DNA of 64,000 nt from Gelidibacter sp035515035 (GTDB taxonomy: Bacteria > Bacteroidota > Bacteroidia > Flavobacteriales > Flavobacteriaceae): the NCBI RefSeq assembly GCF_035515035.1, contig NZ_DATJCA010000041.1:1-64000 (forward strand). Reading direction: 5' to 3'. Positions 9,655 to 17,756 of this stretch are shown piece after piece; the first letter of the stretch is position 1, and every line of letters starts with the position of its first letter. Below the pieces are notes generated by a model that saw only the letters and a list, made by a program, of their open reading frames with translations, ran no database searches and was not told the origin of the DNA. A program made the position numbers and the translations under genes.

Positions 9655-10995
9655 TTAGACTACCCCTTGGGCCAACATAGCATCTGCTACTTTAACAAAA
9701 CCAGCAATGTTTGCCCCCTTTACGTAATCAATAAAACCATCCTCTTGCTTTCCGTAAGTCACACAGGATTGATGGATATCTTCCATAATAGTCACTAGTT
9801 TGCCATCTATCTTCTCTCGATCCCAAGAAAGCTTTAAGGCATTCTGGCTCATTTCCAGCCCAGAAGTGGCAACTCCACCTGCATTTGCTGCTTTTCCTGG
9901 TCCAAATAAAACTCTCGCTTTTTGAAATACCTCGATGGCTTCTGGCGTACATGGCATATTAGCACCTTCCGCAACGGCTATTACTTTATTTTTCACAAGT
10001 AGCTTTGCATCTTCCTCATTCAATTCATTTTGTGTGGCTGATGGTAAAGCGATATCGGCTTTTACTGACCAAGGTCTACCTTCATGGAATGTTGCCGATT
10101 TGTACTTATCTGCATATTCACTTATTCTTCCGCGCTTTACGTTTTTTAACTCCATAATAAACGCGAGTTTATCTACATCTATTCCATCCCGATCATATAT
10201 ATATCCAGAGGAATCCGACATTGTCAATACTTTTGCGCCAAATTCCGTGGCTTTTTCACAAGCATATTGCGCTACGTTTCCAGACCCTGAAATGGATATT
10301 GTTTTTCCCTCTAAAGTGTCCTCCTGAACTGCCAACATACTTCTTACAAAATATACGCAACCATACCCTGTTGATTCCGGTCTGATCAAAGAGCCACCAT
10401 AGGACAGACCTTTACCAGTCAAAATTCCCGTAAATTCATTTCGTAACTTTTTATATTGCCCAAACATATAGCCAATTTCTCGAAACCCAATCCCTATATC
10501 GCCAGCAGGAATATCTGTACTTTCACCGATATGTCGGTATAACTCATTCATGAAAGATTGACAAAAACGCATCACCTCATTGTCGCTTTTCCCTTTAGGA
10601 TCAAAATCAGAACCCCCTTTTCCACCTCCCAATGGAAGCGTGGTAAGCGAGTTTTTGAACGTTTGTTCAAAGCCTAAAAATTTTAAAATACTTAAATTTA
10701 CGGTGGGATGAAATCGCAACCCACCCTTGTAAGGCCCTATTGCCGAATTGAATTCGACCCTAATGCCTCTATTTACTTGGATCTTACCTTTATCATCAAC
10801 CCAGGGAACTCTGAAAATAATTGTGCGCTCTGGTTCAACCATGCGCTCCAATAACATCTTATCTTTGTATTTTGAATTTTCTTCTATATAAGGTAAGATG
10901 GTTTCGGCTACTTCATGCACTGCTTGTAAGAACTCTGGTTCATTGGGATTATTTCTACGCACATAATCTAAAAAAGATGTTACTTGCTCTGTCAT
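9655..10995 (-). CDS. gdhA: NADP-type glutamate dehydrogenase
   Basis: 446 residues, the normal length for hexameric bacterial glutamate dehydrogenase. It converts 2-oxoglutarate, ammonium and NAD(P)H to glutamate in the cytoplasm. The substrate-binding domain has GPYKGGLRFHPTVN and the catalytic-lysine region LPLGGGKGGSDFDPKGKSD. The Rossmann domain has the nucleotide loop SGSGNVAQYACEKA. Small-enzyme features favour the NADP-linked anabolic form, although cofactor choice is inferred from family resemblance. The gene is transcribed divergently from the outer-membrane protein gene at 11300. In this window it links functionally with urease, because it can assimilate the ammonium released from urea. 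Confidence 0.95.
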   Translation of the reverse strand: MTEQVTSFLDYVRRNNPNEPEFLQAVHEVAETILPYIEENSKYKDKMLLERMVEPERTIIFRVPWVDDKGKIQVNRGIRVEFNSAIGPYKGGLRFHPTVNLSILKFLGFEQTFKNSLTTLPLGGGKGGSDFDPKGKSDNEVMRFCQSFMNELYRHIGESTDIPAGDIGIGFREIGYMFGQYKKLRNEFTGILTGKGLSYGGSLIRPESTGYGCVYFVRSMLAVQEDTLEGKTISISGSGNVAQYACEKATEFGAKVLTMSDSSGYIYDRDGIDVDKLAFIMELKNVKRGRISEYADKYKSATFHEGRPWSVKADIALPSATQNELNEEDAKLLVKNKVIAVAEGANMPCTPEAIEVFQKARVLFGPGKAANAGGVATSGLEMSQNALKLSWDREKIDGKLVTIMEDIHQSCVTYGKQEDGFIDYVKGANIAGFVKVADAMLAQGVV

Positions 10996-11034
10996 TTATT
11001 AACTTATTATCAACATTTATTACATTTAACCTAG

Positions 11035-11042
11035 CAAATATA
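11035..11042 (-). promoter_or_regulatory. Possible -7 box for gdhA
   Basis: The minus strand reads TATATTTG, an exact TAnnTTTG match, 40 bp upstream of the gdhA ATG. No good -33 TTG is seen at the expected spacing. Confidence 0.42.
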
Positions 11043-11235
11043 AGCATTTTAAAGGTTTTGATGGATTTTTCATAATAGAATCTTGAATCGTTTATTAAAA
11101 ATTACGAAATTCATAAATCAACTGTAATTCATTGGCATTTTTTGATGTTTCGACCCAAAAAAGAAGGTAAATAAATCAATATCTCAACAAATAAGATCTT
11201 TTCTTTGTTATAATCTTCACGTTGCTAATGTTTTG

Positions 11236-11266
11236 TTTGGAAGTTAAGTCAGTTTTCATATATTTG
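11236..11266 (+). promoter_or_regulatory. Bacteroidota-type promoter for the OMP gene at 11300
   Basis: TTTG at 11236-11239, a 19-bp spacer, and TATATTTG at 11259-11266 match the Bacteroidota sigma consensus (TTG, about 19-21 bp, TAnnTTTG). The start codon is 33 bp downstream. Confidence 0.65.
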
Positions 11267-11299
11267 TTAATACCAACACCGTTAAATAAATAACACTAT

Positions 11300-12106
11300 A
11301 TGGCGCCTAGTTTGAAACAGTTATCCATAGTATCTGTATTTATTATGGGTATTTCAACAGGCTTTGCTCAAAACAGGTTCACTAATGAATTCGGTATTAT
11401 TTTGGGCCCTACAGCTTTTCAATCGGACTTTGGGGAACGTCGTGATTTTGAAAGTACCGCTGGCAATACAGGTTTTGGTATTGGAATTGTCCACTTCATG
11501 AATTTTGAAGATACACCTGGCTACAAGCCCTATGCTTATTTTAACGATCATTTTAAGGTACGCAGTGAACTTTCTTTTAACACCACCAAACTTAAACATT
11601 TTGGCAAATGGGCGGATGCCTCAAAAACAGGTGAAAATGCTGATAAATTAAGAGCTCATACTGGAGAAACACAGAACTTTGATATTGGGATGCAACTGGA
11701 CTACTTCCCCTTCAGTCTAAGAGAGTTTTCATATGCGACGAATTCTTTCACTCCATTTGTAAGTTTTGGAATACATTACACTTTGTATAATCCTAAGGTT
11801 TACACCTCATACGGTGATGGAGATCCAAAAAACTTAGATAACTTCTACGGACCTTGGTACCGGCATTCCGACGGAACAATTAGAGACACTGAATTTGTAA
11901 ATATTGAAATTGGAACCACTTTTTCTCTTGTAGGAAGTGTTGGTACGCGATATAAAGTATCTTATTACTCAGATTTCATGCTCGACCTAAGATGGCAACA
12001 CTATTTTAGCGATAAGGTGGATGGCTTAAACCATAAATTACCCTCTAATAAATCCAATGATTATATGGTATGGTTAAACATAGGCTTTATCCATTATTTT
12101 GACTAA
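11300..12106 (+). CDS. Outer membrane beta-barrel protein, THC0290_0291-like
   Basis: 268 residues with a signal peptide (LSIVSVFIMGISTGFAQ) and alternating aromatic and polar strands that end IGFIHYFD, which fits a small outer-membrane barrel. The mature start (NRFTNEFGIILGPTAFQSDFG) is a pattern I associate with a conserved flavobacterial family sometimes mislabelled as glutamate dehydrogenase, probably because it sits next to gdhA as it does here. No enzyme motif is present. Function is unknown. The gene has its own promoter and is divergent from gdhA. Confidence 0.7.
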   Translation: MAPSLKQLSIVSVFIMGISTGFAQNRFTNEFGIILGPTAFQSDFGERRDFESTAGNTGFGIGIVHFMNFEDTPGYKPYAYFNDHFKVRSELSFNTTKLKHFGKWADASKTGENADKLRAHTGETQNFDIGMQLDYFPFSLREFSYATNSFTPFVSFGIHYTLYNPKVYTSYGDGDPKNLDNFYGPWYRHSDGTIRDTEFVNIEIGTTFSLVGSVGTRYKVSYYSDFMLDLRWQHYFSDKVDGLNHKLPSNKSNDYMVWLNIGFIHYFD

Positions 12107-12177
12107 AAGCAAATATTCAAACCCGTTATAAGACGAAATAATTCAAGATCAAATCGTGTTTTTAAATTCAGATCTCC

Positions 12178-13317
12178 TTATCCTATCGCCTGTTTCAAAT
12201 CGGCAATCAAATCTTCTTCATCTTCAATTCCAACGCTCAATCTTATTAAAGAATCCACAACTCCAATTTTTTCACGCTCTTCTTTAGGTATACTGGCATG
12301 CGTCATACTAGCTGGATGCCCAGCAAGAGATTCAACACCACCTAAAGACTCTGCTAAAGTGAAGATTTTCAAGTTTTCCACAATCTTGATGGCTTCTTTG
12401 TAATTATTTCCTTTGGTGGTAAAAGACACCATGCCTCCAAAATCCTTCATTTGTGCTTTTGCAATATCATGATTCGGATGGTGTTTAAAACCTGGCCAAT
12501 ACACGTTTTCTATCTTTGGATGTTGATTCAAATACTCAGCTACGGCTTTTCCGTTTTCGCAATGACGTTGCATCCTAATGTGCAAGGTCTTAATCCCCCG
12601 CAACACTAAAAAACTGTCTAGGGGTCCACACACCGCACCACTCGCATTTTGGATAAAATACAATCGATCTGCAAGTTCCTTATCTTTTACAATGAGCGCT
12701 CCCATGACTACATCACTATGGCCCCCCAAATATTTTGTGGCCGAATGCATCACGATATCCGCACCCAAGTCTAACGGCTGTTGTAAATAAGGTGTCGCAA
12801 AAGTATTGTCAACCGCCAATAAAATATTATGTTTTTTAGCCACCGCCGCGGTTGCTTCAATGTCTATGATATTCATCATTGGGTTTGTGGGTGTTTCCAC
12901 CCATATCAATTTTGTGTTTTTATTGACATAGGATTCAATATTTGACGCATTTTCCATCCCAACAAAATGGAATTTGATTCCAAAACCTTCAAAAATCTTC
13001 GTAAACAACCGATAAGTACCACCATAAAGATCATTGGTTGAAATGACCTCGTCTCCAGGTTTTAGAAGTTTCATGACCGCATCAATAGCAGCCAAACCTG
13101 ATCCAAAAGCCAAACCATGATTGCCATTTTCAATACTGGCAAATGAATTTTCCAATGCCGTACGGGTTGGATTTCCACTTCGTGAGTATTCATACCCTTT
13201 ATGGCCTCCAGGTGTAGTCTGCGCAAAAGTAGTGGTTTGATATATTGGCGGCATCACAGCACCGTAAGCCTTATCATGCTCCTGATTACCGTGAATGGTT
13301 TTAGTGTTGAATTTCAT
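12178..13317 (-). CDS. Cystathionine gamma-synthase / gamma-lyase family PLP enzyme
   Basis: 379 residues from the ATG at 13317 (MKFNTKTIHGNQ). The eight residues upstream are not conserved-looking, and a promoter places transcription start just before this ATG. It is a fold-type I PLP enzyme of the Cys/Met metabolism family. The PLP lysine lies in HSATKYLGGHSDVVMG, the substrate-loop motif in YEYSRSGNPTR, and the C-terminal motif in ESLGGVESLAGHPA.MTHA. It joins or splits cystathionine in methionine/cysteine interconversion. Synthase (MetB) and lyase roles cannot be separated by sequence alone. It is convergent with the OMP gene and divergent from the lipoprotein at 13415. Confidence 0.9.
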   Translation of the reverse strand: MKFNTKTIHGNQEHDKAYGAVMPPIYQTTTFAQTTPGGHKGYEYSRSGNPTRTALENSFASIENGNHGLAFGSGLAAIDAVMKLLKPGDEVISTNDLYGGTYRLFTKIFEGFGIKFHFVGMENASNIESYVNKNTKLIWVETPTNPMMNIIDIEATAAVAKKHNILLAVDNTFATPYLQQPLDLGADIVMHSATKYLGGHSDVVMGALIVKDKELADRLYFIQNASGAVCGPLDSFLVLRGIKTLHIRMQRHCENGKAVAEYLNQHPKIENVYWPGFKHHPNHDIAKAQMKDFGGMVSFTTKGNNYKEAIKIVENLKIFTLAESLGGVESLAGHPASMTHASIPKEEREKIGVVDSLIRLSVGIEDEEDLIADLKQAIG

Positions 13318-13338
13318 AACAGAACATTTTGTTGAGAA

Positions 13339-13368
13339 CAAATTTAAGCTTTAAGCACTTGGTTACAA
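13339..13368 (-). promoter_or_regulatory. Bacteroidota-type promoter for the cystathionine enzyme
   Basis: On the minus strand, TTG (13368-13366), a 19-bp spacer and TAAATTTG (13346-13339) match the consensus closely. The -7 box ends 21 bp before the ATG at 13317, which supports that start over the upstream alternative at 13341. Confidence 0.65.
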
Positions 13369-13414
13369 AAGGATGTAATATCTTTATTGATTGTTTAACA
13401 AAACCTCTAATACC

Positions 13415-14140
13415 TTGAAAAAACTAAGTTTCTTTTTGATGACTGCTTTCCTGTTATCAGGTTGTAATAAAGATGTTAAATTAACTTTCGAAACACAACA
13501 CATCGAAAAATCATCTGATGCAACAATTGTTATTAATTATCCAAAAGCCATAGGATCTAAAGATGTTGCCCATAACATAAACCAACAGATAGCACATGTC
13601 ATTATCAACGAAATAAATATGGCTGATACTCCAGAAAATGACATTTCTATTTCTGAAGCCGCTTCACAATTTGACAAGGAATACAAATCGTTTAAACAGG
13701 ATTTTCAAGACAGCAGTCAAAAATGGGAAGTCAAAGTGGACGGCCAAGTGATTTATGACTCTCCAGAAATCATTTGCATTAGCCTTCAAACTTATACTGA
13801 TACTGGCGGTGCACATGGAAATGGAAAAACTACATACTTAAATTTCAACCCAGCAAACGGGGTTCTATTTGAACAAAAAGATTTTATCAAGAATTTGGAC
13901 GAATTTAAAAAAGTTGCCGAAAAAGCTTTTAAAGAACAAACCAAACCAAAGGATAATGATGAAAGCATGGAGGATTTTTTCTTTGGTGAGGATTTTCAAT
14001 TACCATCAAACATAGGCTACACCAACAAAGGTTTGGTTTTACTTTACAACAATTACGAGATTGCATCTTACGCGCAAGGCATCACAGAAATCGTTTTACC
14101 TTATGCTCAAATTAAGGAATATCTAAAAGTAAATCCATAG
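13415..14140 (+). CDS. DUF3298/DUF4163-type lipoprotein
   Basis: I place the start at the TTG at 13415, giving 241 residues. An in-frame stop lies at 13388-13390 and the first ATG (13439) would leave too short a signal sequence. From 13415 the protein begins with a textbook lipoprotein signal, MKKLSFFLMTAFLLSGC, with the lipidated Cys at residue 17. The body has YTDTGGAHGNGKTTYLNFN, typical of the PdaC/RsiV C-terminal fold (DUF4163 plus DUF3298). Proteins of this kind are periplasmic or surface lipoproteins; some bind peptidoglycan-related ligands or act as anti-sigma sensors. No enzyme residues could be assigned. Confidence 0.75.
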   Translation: MKKLSFFLMTAFLLSGCNKDVKLTFETQHIEKSSDATIVINYPKAIGSKDVAHNINQQIAHVIINEINMADTPENDISISEAASQFDKEYKSFKQDFQDSSQKWEVKVDGQVIYDSPEIICISLQTYTDTGGAHGNGKTTYLNFNPANGVLFEQKDFIKNLDEFKKVAEKAFKEQTKPKDNDESMEDFFFGEDFQLPSNIGYTNKGLVLLYNNYEIASYAQGITEIVLPYAQIKEYLKVNP

Positions 14141-14264
14141 TATCTAACAATAGAACCTGAAACATTTGATGCCACGCCAATTTCTAACGTAAAATAAATT
14201 GATATCCTAGTTGAAATTTCTTTATTTTGACGCCTATCATTTTTAAACCTTAAATCCACTTGTT

Positions 14265-14621
14265 TTGAAAAAAATATATCATTTAAAATCATGCAGTACG
14301 TGTATCAGGATCATCAAAAGCCTAGAATTACCTTCTGATTTTATTTTTCAAGATATTAAAAGTGAACCGATCACGGCCGAACAATTGGAAGAACTCCACG
14401 AGCTCTCCGGCAGCTATGAGGCCTTATTCAGCAAAAGGGCACAACGGTATAAAGCCTTGGGGCTTAAAGACAAAAATCTGACGGAAAAAGATTTCAAAAA
14501 TTATATACTTGAACATTACACCTTCTTGAGCCGACCAGTTGTGGTTTTTAACCATCAGATATTTATTGGAAATAGTGCAAAAACCGTAGAAGCCGCGAAG
14601 AAAGCTATTTATGAAGGCTAG
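14265..14621 (+). CDS. ArsC/Spx-family thioredoxin-fold protein
   Basis: 118 residues from a TTG start (MKKIYHLKSCSTC). No ATG is available upstream of the conserved thioredoxin fold. The CSTC motif (Cys10, Cys13) is where ArsC/Spx proteins carry their redox cysteine, and LSRPVVVFNHQIFIGNS matches the family C-terminal strand with its cis-Pro. Members are glutaredoxin-coupled arsenate reductases or Spx/YffB-like proteins. No ars operon is nearby, so a general thiol redox or Spx-like role is equally possible. Housekeeping genes flank it. Confidence 0.78.
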   Translation: MKKIYHLKSCSTCIRIIKSLELPSDFIFQDIKSEPITAEQLEELHELSGSYEALFSKRAQRYKALGLKDKNLTEKDFKNYILEHYTFLSRPVVVFNHQIFIGNSAKTVEAAKKAIYEG

Positions 14622-14736
14622 AAATACGTCGATCTGTAATGCTCAGAGTTTACGCTAGAACCTCATTGTTTTTGCGTCTCTATTCTAAAAGATCGAAATA
14701 TAAAACATTACTCGTATCGCTAAAAAACCTAAATTC

Positions 14737-15213
14737 TCAACTTAAGTTCACTGGCTTTTTACCAAATTTGCGAGTATCCTCCTTGGTCAAGATTTTAAAA
14801 TCCTTGGATTTAGGAAAAGTACCCATCTCCTCTAAAAACTCTGATGGCAATCCTGTTAATTGGCGCGTTTTTAAATTTATCCAAGCGCCCAAAAGCTCAC
14901 AATTAGCCAAGTTTTCTCCTTTATCATTGTAGATATTGTGTTCTATCCTAAAAAACATACCGTCCTCACTCAGCCCTGTAACTTCAAGACTAACCCGTAT
15001 TGGCGTACCCAAAAAGGCTTCCTTGAAATAAAAAATATGCTCATAAAAAACAACAGGACTGATTTGAAACTTTACAAGATTGGATAATGAAAACCCATGT
15101 TCTTCAAAAAATGCCACACGTGTATGGCTCATAAAATTCACATAAGCTGAATTGGCCAAATGTCTGTTGGCATCTACATCACTCCATCGGATTTCAAAAT
15201 TCTTTAAGTACAT
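14737..15213 (-). CDS. Acyl-CoA thioesterase, hot-dog fold (4HBT family)
   Basis: 158 residues from the ATG at 15213 (MYLKNFEIRWSDVDANRHLANSAY). The in-frame extension to 15264 is hydrophobic and not family-like. The motif RWSDVDANRHLANSAYVNF carries the catalytic Asp of the 4-hydroxybenzoyl-CoA thioesterase class. Members hydrolyse acyl-CoA thioesters in the cytoplasm; the chain-length preference is unknown. It is convergent with the ArsC-like gene and divergent from yicC. Confidence 0.85.
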   Translation of the reverse strand: MYLKNFEIRWSDVDANRHLANSAYVNFMSHTRVAFFEEHGFSLSNLVKFQISPVVFYEHIFYFKEAFLGTPIRVSLEVTGLSEDGMFFRIEHNIYNDKGENLANCELLGAWINLKTRQLTGLPSEFLEEMGTFPKSKDFKILTKEDTRKFGKKPVNLS

Positions 15214-15394
15214 AGTTTTTAGAATGTAGAGGATAGATTTTAGAAAATAGATCTGATTTAACACATTTAAAAATCACCACTAGATTAACAAGCCCACCTC
15301 CAGGTTAAAATTTAAAGAAGCAAATTTAGAATTTTTAAATGTCTCGGACACAATTCCATCGATTTATTATCTTATGAAAACTGATGATTTTCAT

Positions 15395-15402
15395 TACCTT
15401 TG
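15395..15402 (+). promoter_or_regulatory. Possible -7 box for yicC
   Basis: TACCTTTG matches TAnnTTTG exactly and lies 21 bp upstream of the yicC ATG. A clear -33 TTG is missing. Confidence 0.45.
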
Positions 15403-15423
15403 TGCAACTTTTAAAATAAGTCC

Positions 15424-16281
15424 ATGATACACTCCATGACCGGTTACGGAAAATCTGTAATTCAGCTTCCTACTAAAAAAATATCAATTGAGATCAAGTC
15501 GCTTAACAGCAAAAATCTCGACCTGAATACAAGAATGCCCTCTTTATACCGAGAAAAAGAATTAGATATTCGCAAATTGATCGCTTCAAAATTGGAACGT
15601 GGCAAAATTGATTTTTCTATGTACATGGAAATTACCGGCGAAGAAACTTCTACACAAATCAATAAAACAGTGGTCAAACAGTACATCAAGCAGTTGAAAG
15701 AAGTGGTGGATGGTGACGAAACAGAATTGCTTAAAATGGCCATCCGATTACCAGACGCCGTGACTACGGAACGTGATGAGATGGATGAAGACGAATGGGG
15801 CGAAATTGCTGCAGAAATCAACATCGCCTTGGACAAAATACAACAATACCGTCTCGATGAAGGCAAAAGCTTGGAATCTGAATTTTTTGATCGTGTTGAA
15901 AATATATCTAATTTATTAGAGGAGGTTATTGCTATGGACCCCGACCGTATTGAAGCGGTGAGAGAACGTTTGCACAAGGGTGTTGCTGAATTGAAAGAAA
16001 AAGTTGACGAAAATCGCTTCGAGCAGGAATTGGTTTTCTATATCGAAAAATTCGACATTACGGAAGAAAAAGTACGCCTAAAAAACCATTTGGACTATTT
16101 CATCAAAGCACTTAAGAGTGATGATTCCAACGGTAAAAAATTAGGATTTATCAGCCAGGAGATGGGACGTGAAATCAACACCATCGGTTCAAAAAGCAAC
16201 CATGCACCTATGCAGAAATTAGTGGTTCAGATGAAAGACGAATTGGAAAAAATTAAAGAACAACTGCTGAATGTACTATAG
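15424..16281 (+). CDS. yicC: YicC family endoribonuclease
   Basis: 285 residues. The N-terminus MIHSMTGYGKS and the C-terminal GREINTIGSKS with LVVQMKDELEKIKEQ are the two hallmark blocks of the YicC/YloC family. These proteins are metal-dependent endoribonucleases, and E. coli YicC is linked to RyhB turnover. A glutamate-rich middle section is predicted to be helical. The order yicC-gmk-nadD is seen in many Bacteroidota. A 221-bp spacer with repeat-like sequence separates it from gmk. Confidence 0.9.
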   Translation: MIHSMTGYGKSVIQLPTKKISIEIKSLNSKNLDLNTRMPSLYREKELDIRKLIASKLERGKIDFSMYMEITGEETSTQINKTVVKQYIKQLKEVVDGDETELLKMAIRLPDAVTTERDEMDEDEWGEIAAEINIALDKIQQYRLDEGKSLESEFFDRVENISNLLEEVIAMDPDRIEAVRERLHKGVAELKEKVDENRFEQELVFYIEKFDITEEKVRLKNHLDYFIKALKSDDSNGKKLGFISQEMGREINTIGSKSNHAPMQKLVVQMKDELEKIKEQLLNVL

Positions 16282-16283
16282 TG

Positions 16284-16435
16284 GGCAGTCTTCAGTAGGC
16301 ATTAGACGGTTAGCGGTGGGAAGATTATCGTTTGATTAACGATTAGCGACCCGTCTACACGTGCCATTAAGGTACGTGCGGATTGAGGAATGTTGATTTT
16401 TGAATATCAATTAACAGTCAGTACCAATCAGATAA
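16284..16435. repeat. Degenerate intergenic repeat between yicC and gmk
   Basis: Non-coding sequence shares short exact or near-exact blocks with other spacers in this window. GGCAGTCTTCAGT (16284-16296) recurs at 20216-20228. TGATTAACGATTA (16333-16345) recurs at 53612-53624. The 19-mer at 16387-16405 matches 53633-53651 at 17 of 19 positions. It looks like a decayed dispersed intergenic element without coding capacity. Confidence 0.4.
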
Positions 16436-16502
16436 GTTCATGATACAAACTAATAAAATTTCCTTTTAATTGGAAAACTATATATTTAAAAATTATTAAT
16501 TA

Positions 16503-17108
16503 GTGACGAAACTTAAAGACATCCCAGGTCAAGGGAAACTCATCGTATTCTCAGCGCCTTCGGGCTCAGGCAAAACAACACTTGTGAGACATTTACTCCA
16601 ACAGGAAGAACTTAATTTGGAGTTTTCCATTTCGGCAACATCCAGAGAAAAAAGGAACAACGAGACCGACGGTAAGGATTATTATTTCTTAGACGCTCAG
16701 GCATTTAAAAACCGGATTAAAAATGATGAATTCTTAGAATGGGAAGAAGTCTATCGCGATAACTTTTACGGGACTTTAAAAACCGAAGTGAAGCGTATCT
16801 GGGCCAAAGGAAAAAATGTCATCTTTGATATTGATGTTTCTGGAGGTTTACGTATCAAACGAAAATTCCCTGATCAAACCATTGCCATCTTTGTAAAACC
16901 ACCTAGTATAGACGAATTAAAGATTCGTTTAAAAAAGCGTCAGACGGAAAGCAATGATAAGATCAATATGCGTATTGCTAAGGCATCCGCCGAATTGGCG
17001 ACTGCACCGCTGTTTGATGTCATAGTAATTAACGATGATCTTGATAAAGCCATTGCCGAATCGTACAAATTGGTGTCCGACTTTGTCAATGGAGATAGTC
17101 ATAAATAA
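16503..17108 (+). CDS. gmk: Guanylate kinase
   Basis: 201 residues from a GTG start; no ATG is available in frame before the P-loop. It phosphorylates GMP to GDP with ATP. The Walker A motif is FSAPSGSGKTTL, the GMP-binding region has SATSREKRNNETDGKDYYF, and EWEEVYRDNFYGT is the conserved NMP-lid block. Length is normal. nadD follows after 12 bp, so the two are probably co-transcribed. Confidence 0.95.
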   Translation: MTKLKDIPGQGKLIVFSAPSGSGKTTLVRHLLQQEELNLEFSISATSREKRNNETDGKDYYFLDAQAFKNRIKNDEFLEWEEVYRDNFYGTLKTEVKRIWAKGKNVIFDIDVSGGLRIKRKFPDQTIAIFVKPPSIDELKIRLKKRQTESNDKINMRIAKASAELATAPLFDVIVINDDLDKAIAESYKLVSDFVNGDSHK

Positions 17109-17120
17109 AAAAAAATACAG

Positions 17121-17699
17121 ATGAAAATCGGACTCTACTTTGGCACGTTTAATCCTATTCATATTGGCCATCTCATTATTGCCAACCATATGGCCGAACA
17201 TAGCGATCTTGACCAAATTTGGTTTGTAGTTACGCCTCAAAGTCCGTTTAAAGTCAAAGCGTCCATGCTTGATAATCACGATCGTTTCGAAATGGTGTAT
17301 CGGGCCACGGCAGACTATCCTAAATTGCGCGCCAACGACATCGAATTTGGGATGCCTCAACCCAACTACACCATCAACACACTTGCCTATTTACAAGAGA
17401 AATATCCAATGCATGAGTTCGCATTGATTATGGGTGAAGACAACCTAAAAAGTCTCCATAAATGGAAGAACTACCAATTGATCTTGGCCAACCATCATAT
17501 CTATGTTTATCCAAGATTATCAGAAGGAAAAGTTGAATCCCAATTTGATCAACATCCAAAGATCCATAAGGTCTCTGCTCCTATTATGGAATTATCCTCT
17601 ACGTTTATAAGACAATCCATAAAAGAGGGCAAAAACGTTAAACCCATGTTGCCCGAACATGTTTGGGAATATCTGGATGAAATGAATTTTTATCGGTAA
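17121..17699 (+). CDS. nadD: Nicotinate-nucleotide adenylyltransferase
   Basis: 192 residues. It adenylates nicotinate mononucleotide to deamido-NAD in NAD biosynthesis. The nucleotidyltransferase motif GTFNPIHIGHL is at the N-terminus and the C-terminal signature is MELSSTFIRQSIKEGK. MGEDNLKSLHKWKNY matches the NadD substrate loop. It ends just before a strong hairpin at 17719-17751. Confidence 0.95.
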   Translation: MKIGLYFGTFNPIHIGHLIIANHMAEHSDLDQIWFVVTPQSPFKVKASMLDNHDRFEMVYRATADYPKLRANDIEFGMPQPNYTINTLAYLQEKYPMHEFALIMGEDNLKSLHKWKNYQLILANHHIYVYPRLSEGKVESQFDQHPKIHKVSAPIMELSSTFIRQSIKEGKNVKPMLPEHVWEYLDEMNFYR

Positions 17700-17718
17700 A
17701 CACATCCCCGCCAGCATA

Positions 17719-17751
17719 AAACCTCTCAGGTTTTTAAAACCTGAGAGGTTT
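17719..17751. terminator. Bidirectional hairpin terminator
   Basis: A perfect inverted repeat: arms at 17719-17734 and 17736-17751 give a 16-bp stem whose inner and outer ends are A/T tracts. It sits between the convergent nadD and the FMN-barrel-like gene and can serve both strands. Confidence 0.7.
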
Positions 17752-17756
17752 CCTAA

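Larger units (their letters stand above)
10996..11299. other. Divergent intergenic region between gdhA and an OMP gene
   Basis: 304 bp of AT-rich sequence with no ORF of note. It carries a probable rightward promoter (11236-11266) and a possible leftward -7 box (11035-11042), described separately. I see no repeat or RNA gene. Confidence 0.6.

Noticed and set aside
9935..10327. 130-codon ORF antisense to gdhA
   Set aside because: It mirrors the conserved gdhA frame; no independent signals.
14639..14932. 97-codon ORF antisense to the thioesterase
   Set aside because: Shadow of the thioesterase C-terminus with a basic composition typical of antisense frames.
15462..15977. 171-codon ORF antisense to yicC
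   Set aside because: Serine-rich shadow of the Glu/Lys-rich yicC coding sequence; yicC is clearly the real gene.
16929..17360. 143-codon ORF antisense to gmk/nadD
   Set aside because: It runs across the junction of two well-supported genes on the opposite strand and has no protein family resemblance.
17719..17751. Possible attachment site or inverted-repeat mobile end
   Set aside because: The perfect inverted repeat sits between two convergent genes, where a bidirectional terminator is the simpler reading; no partner repeat was seen nearby.
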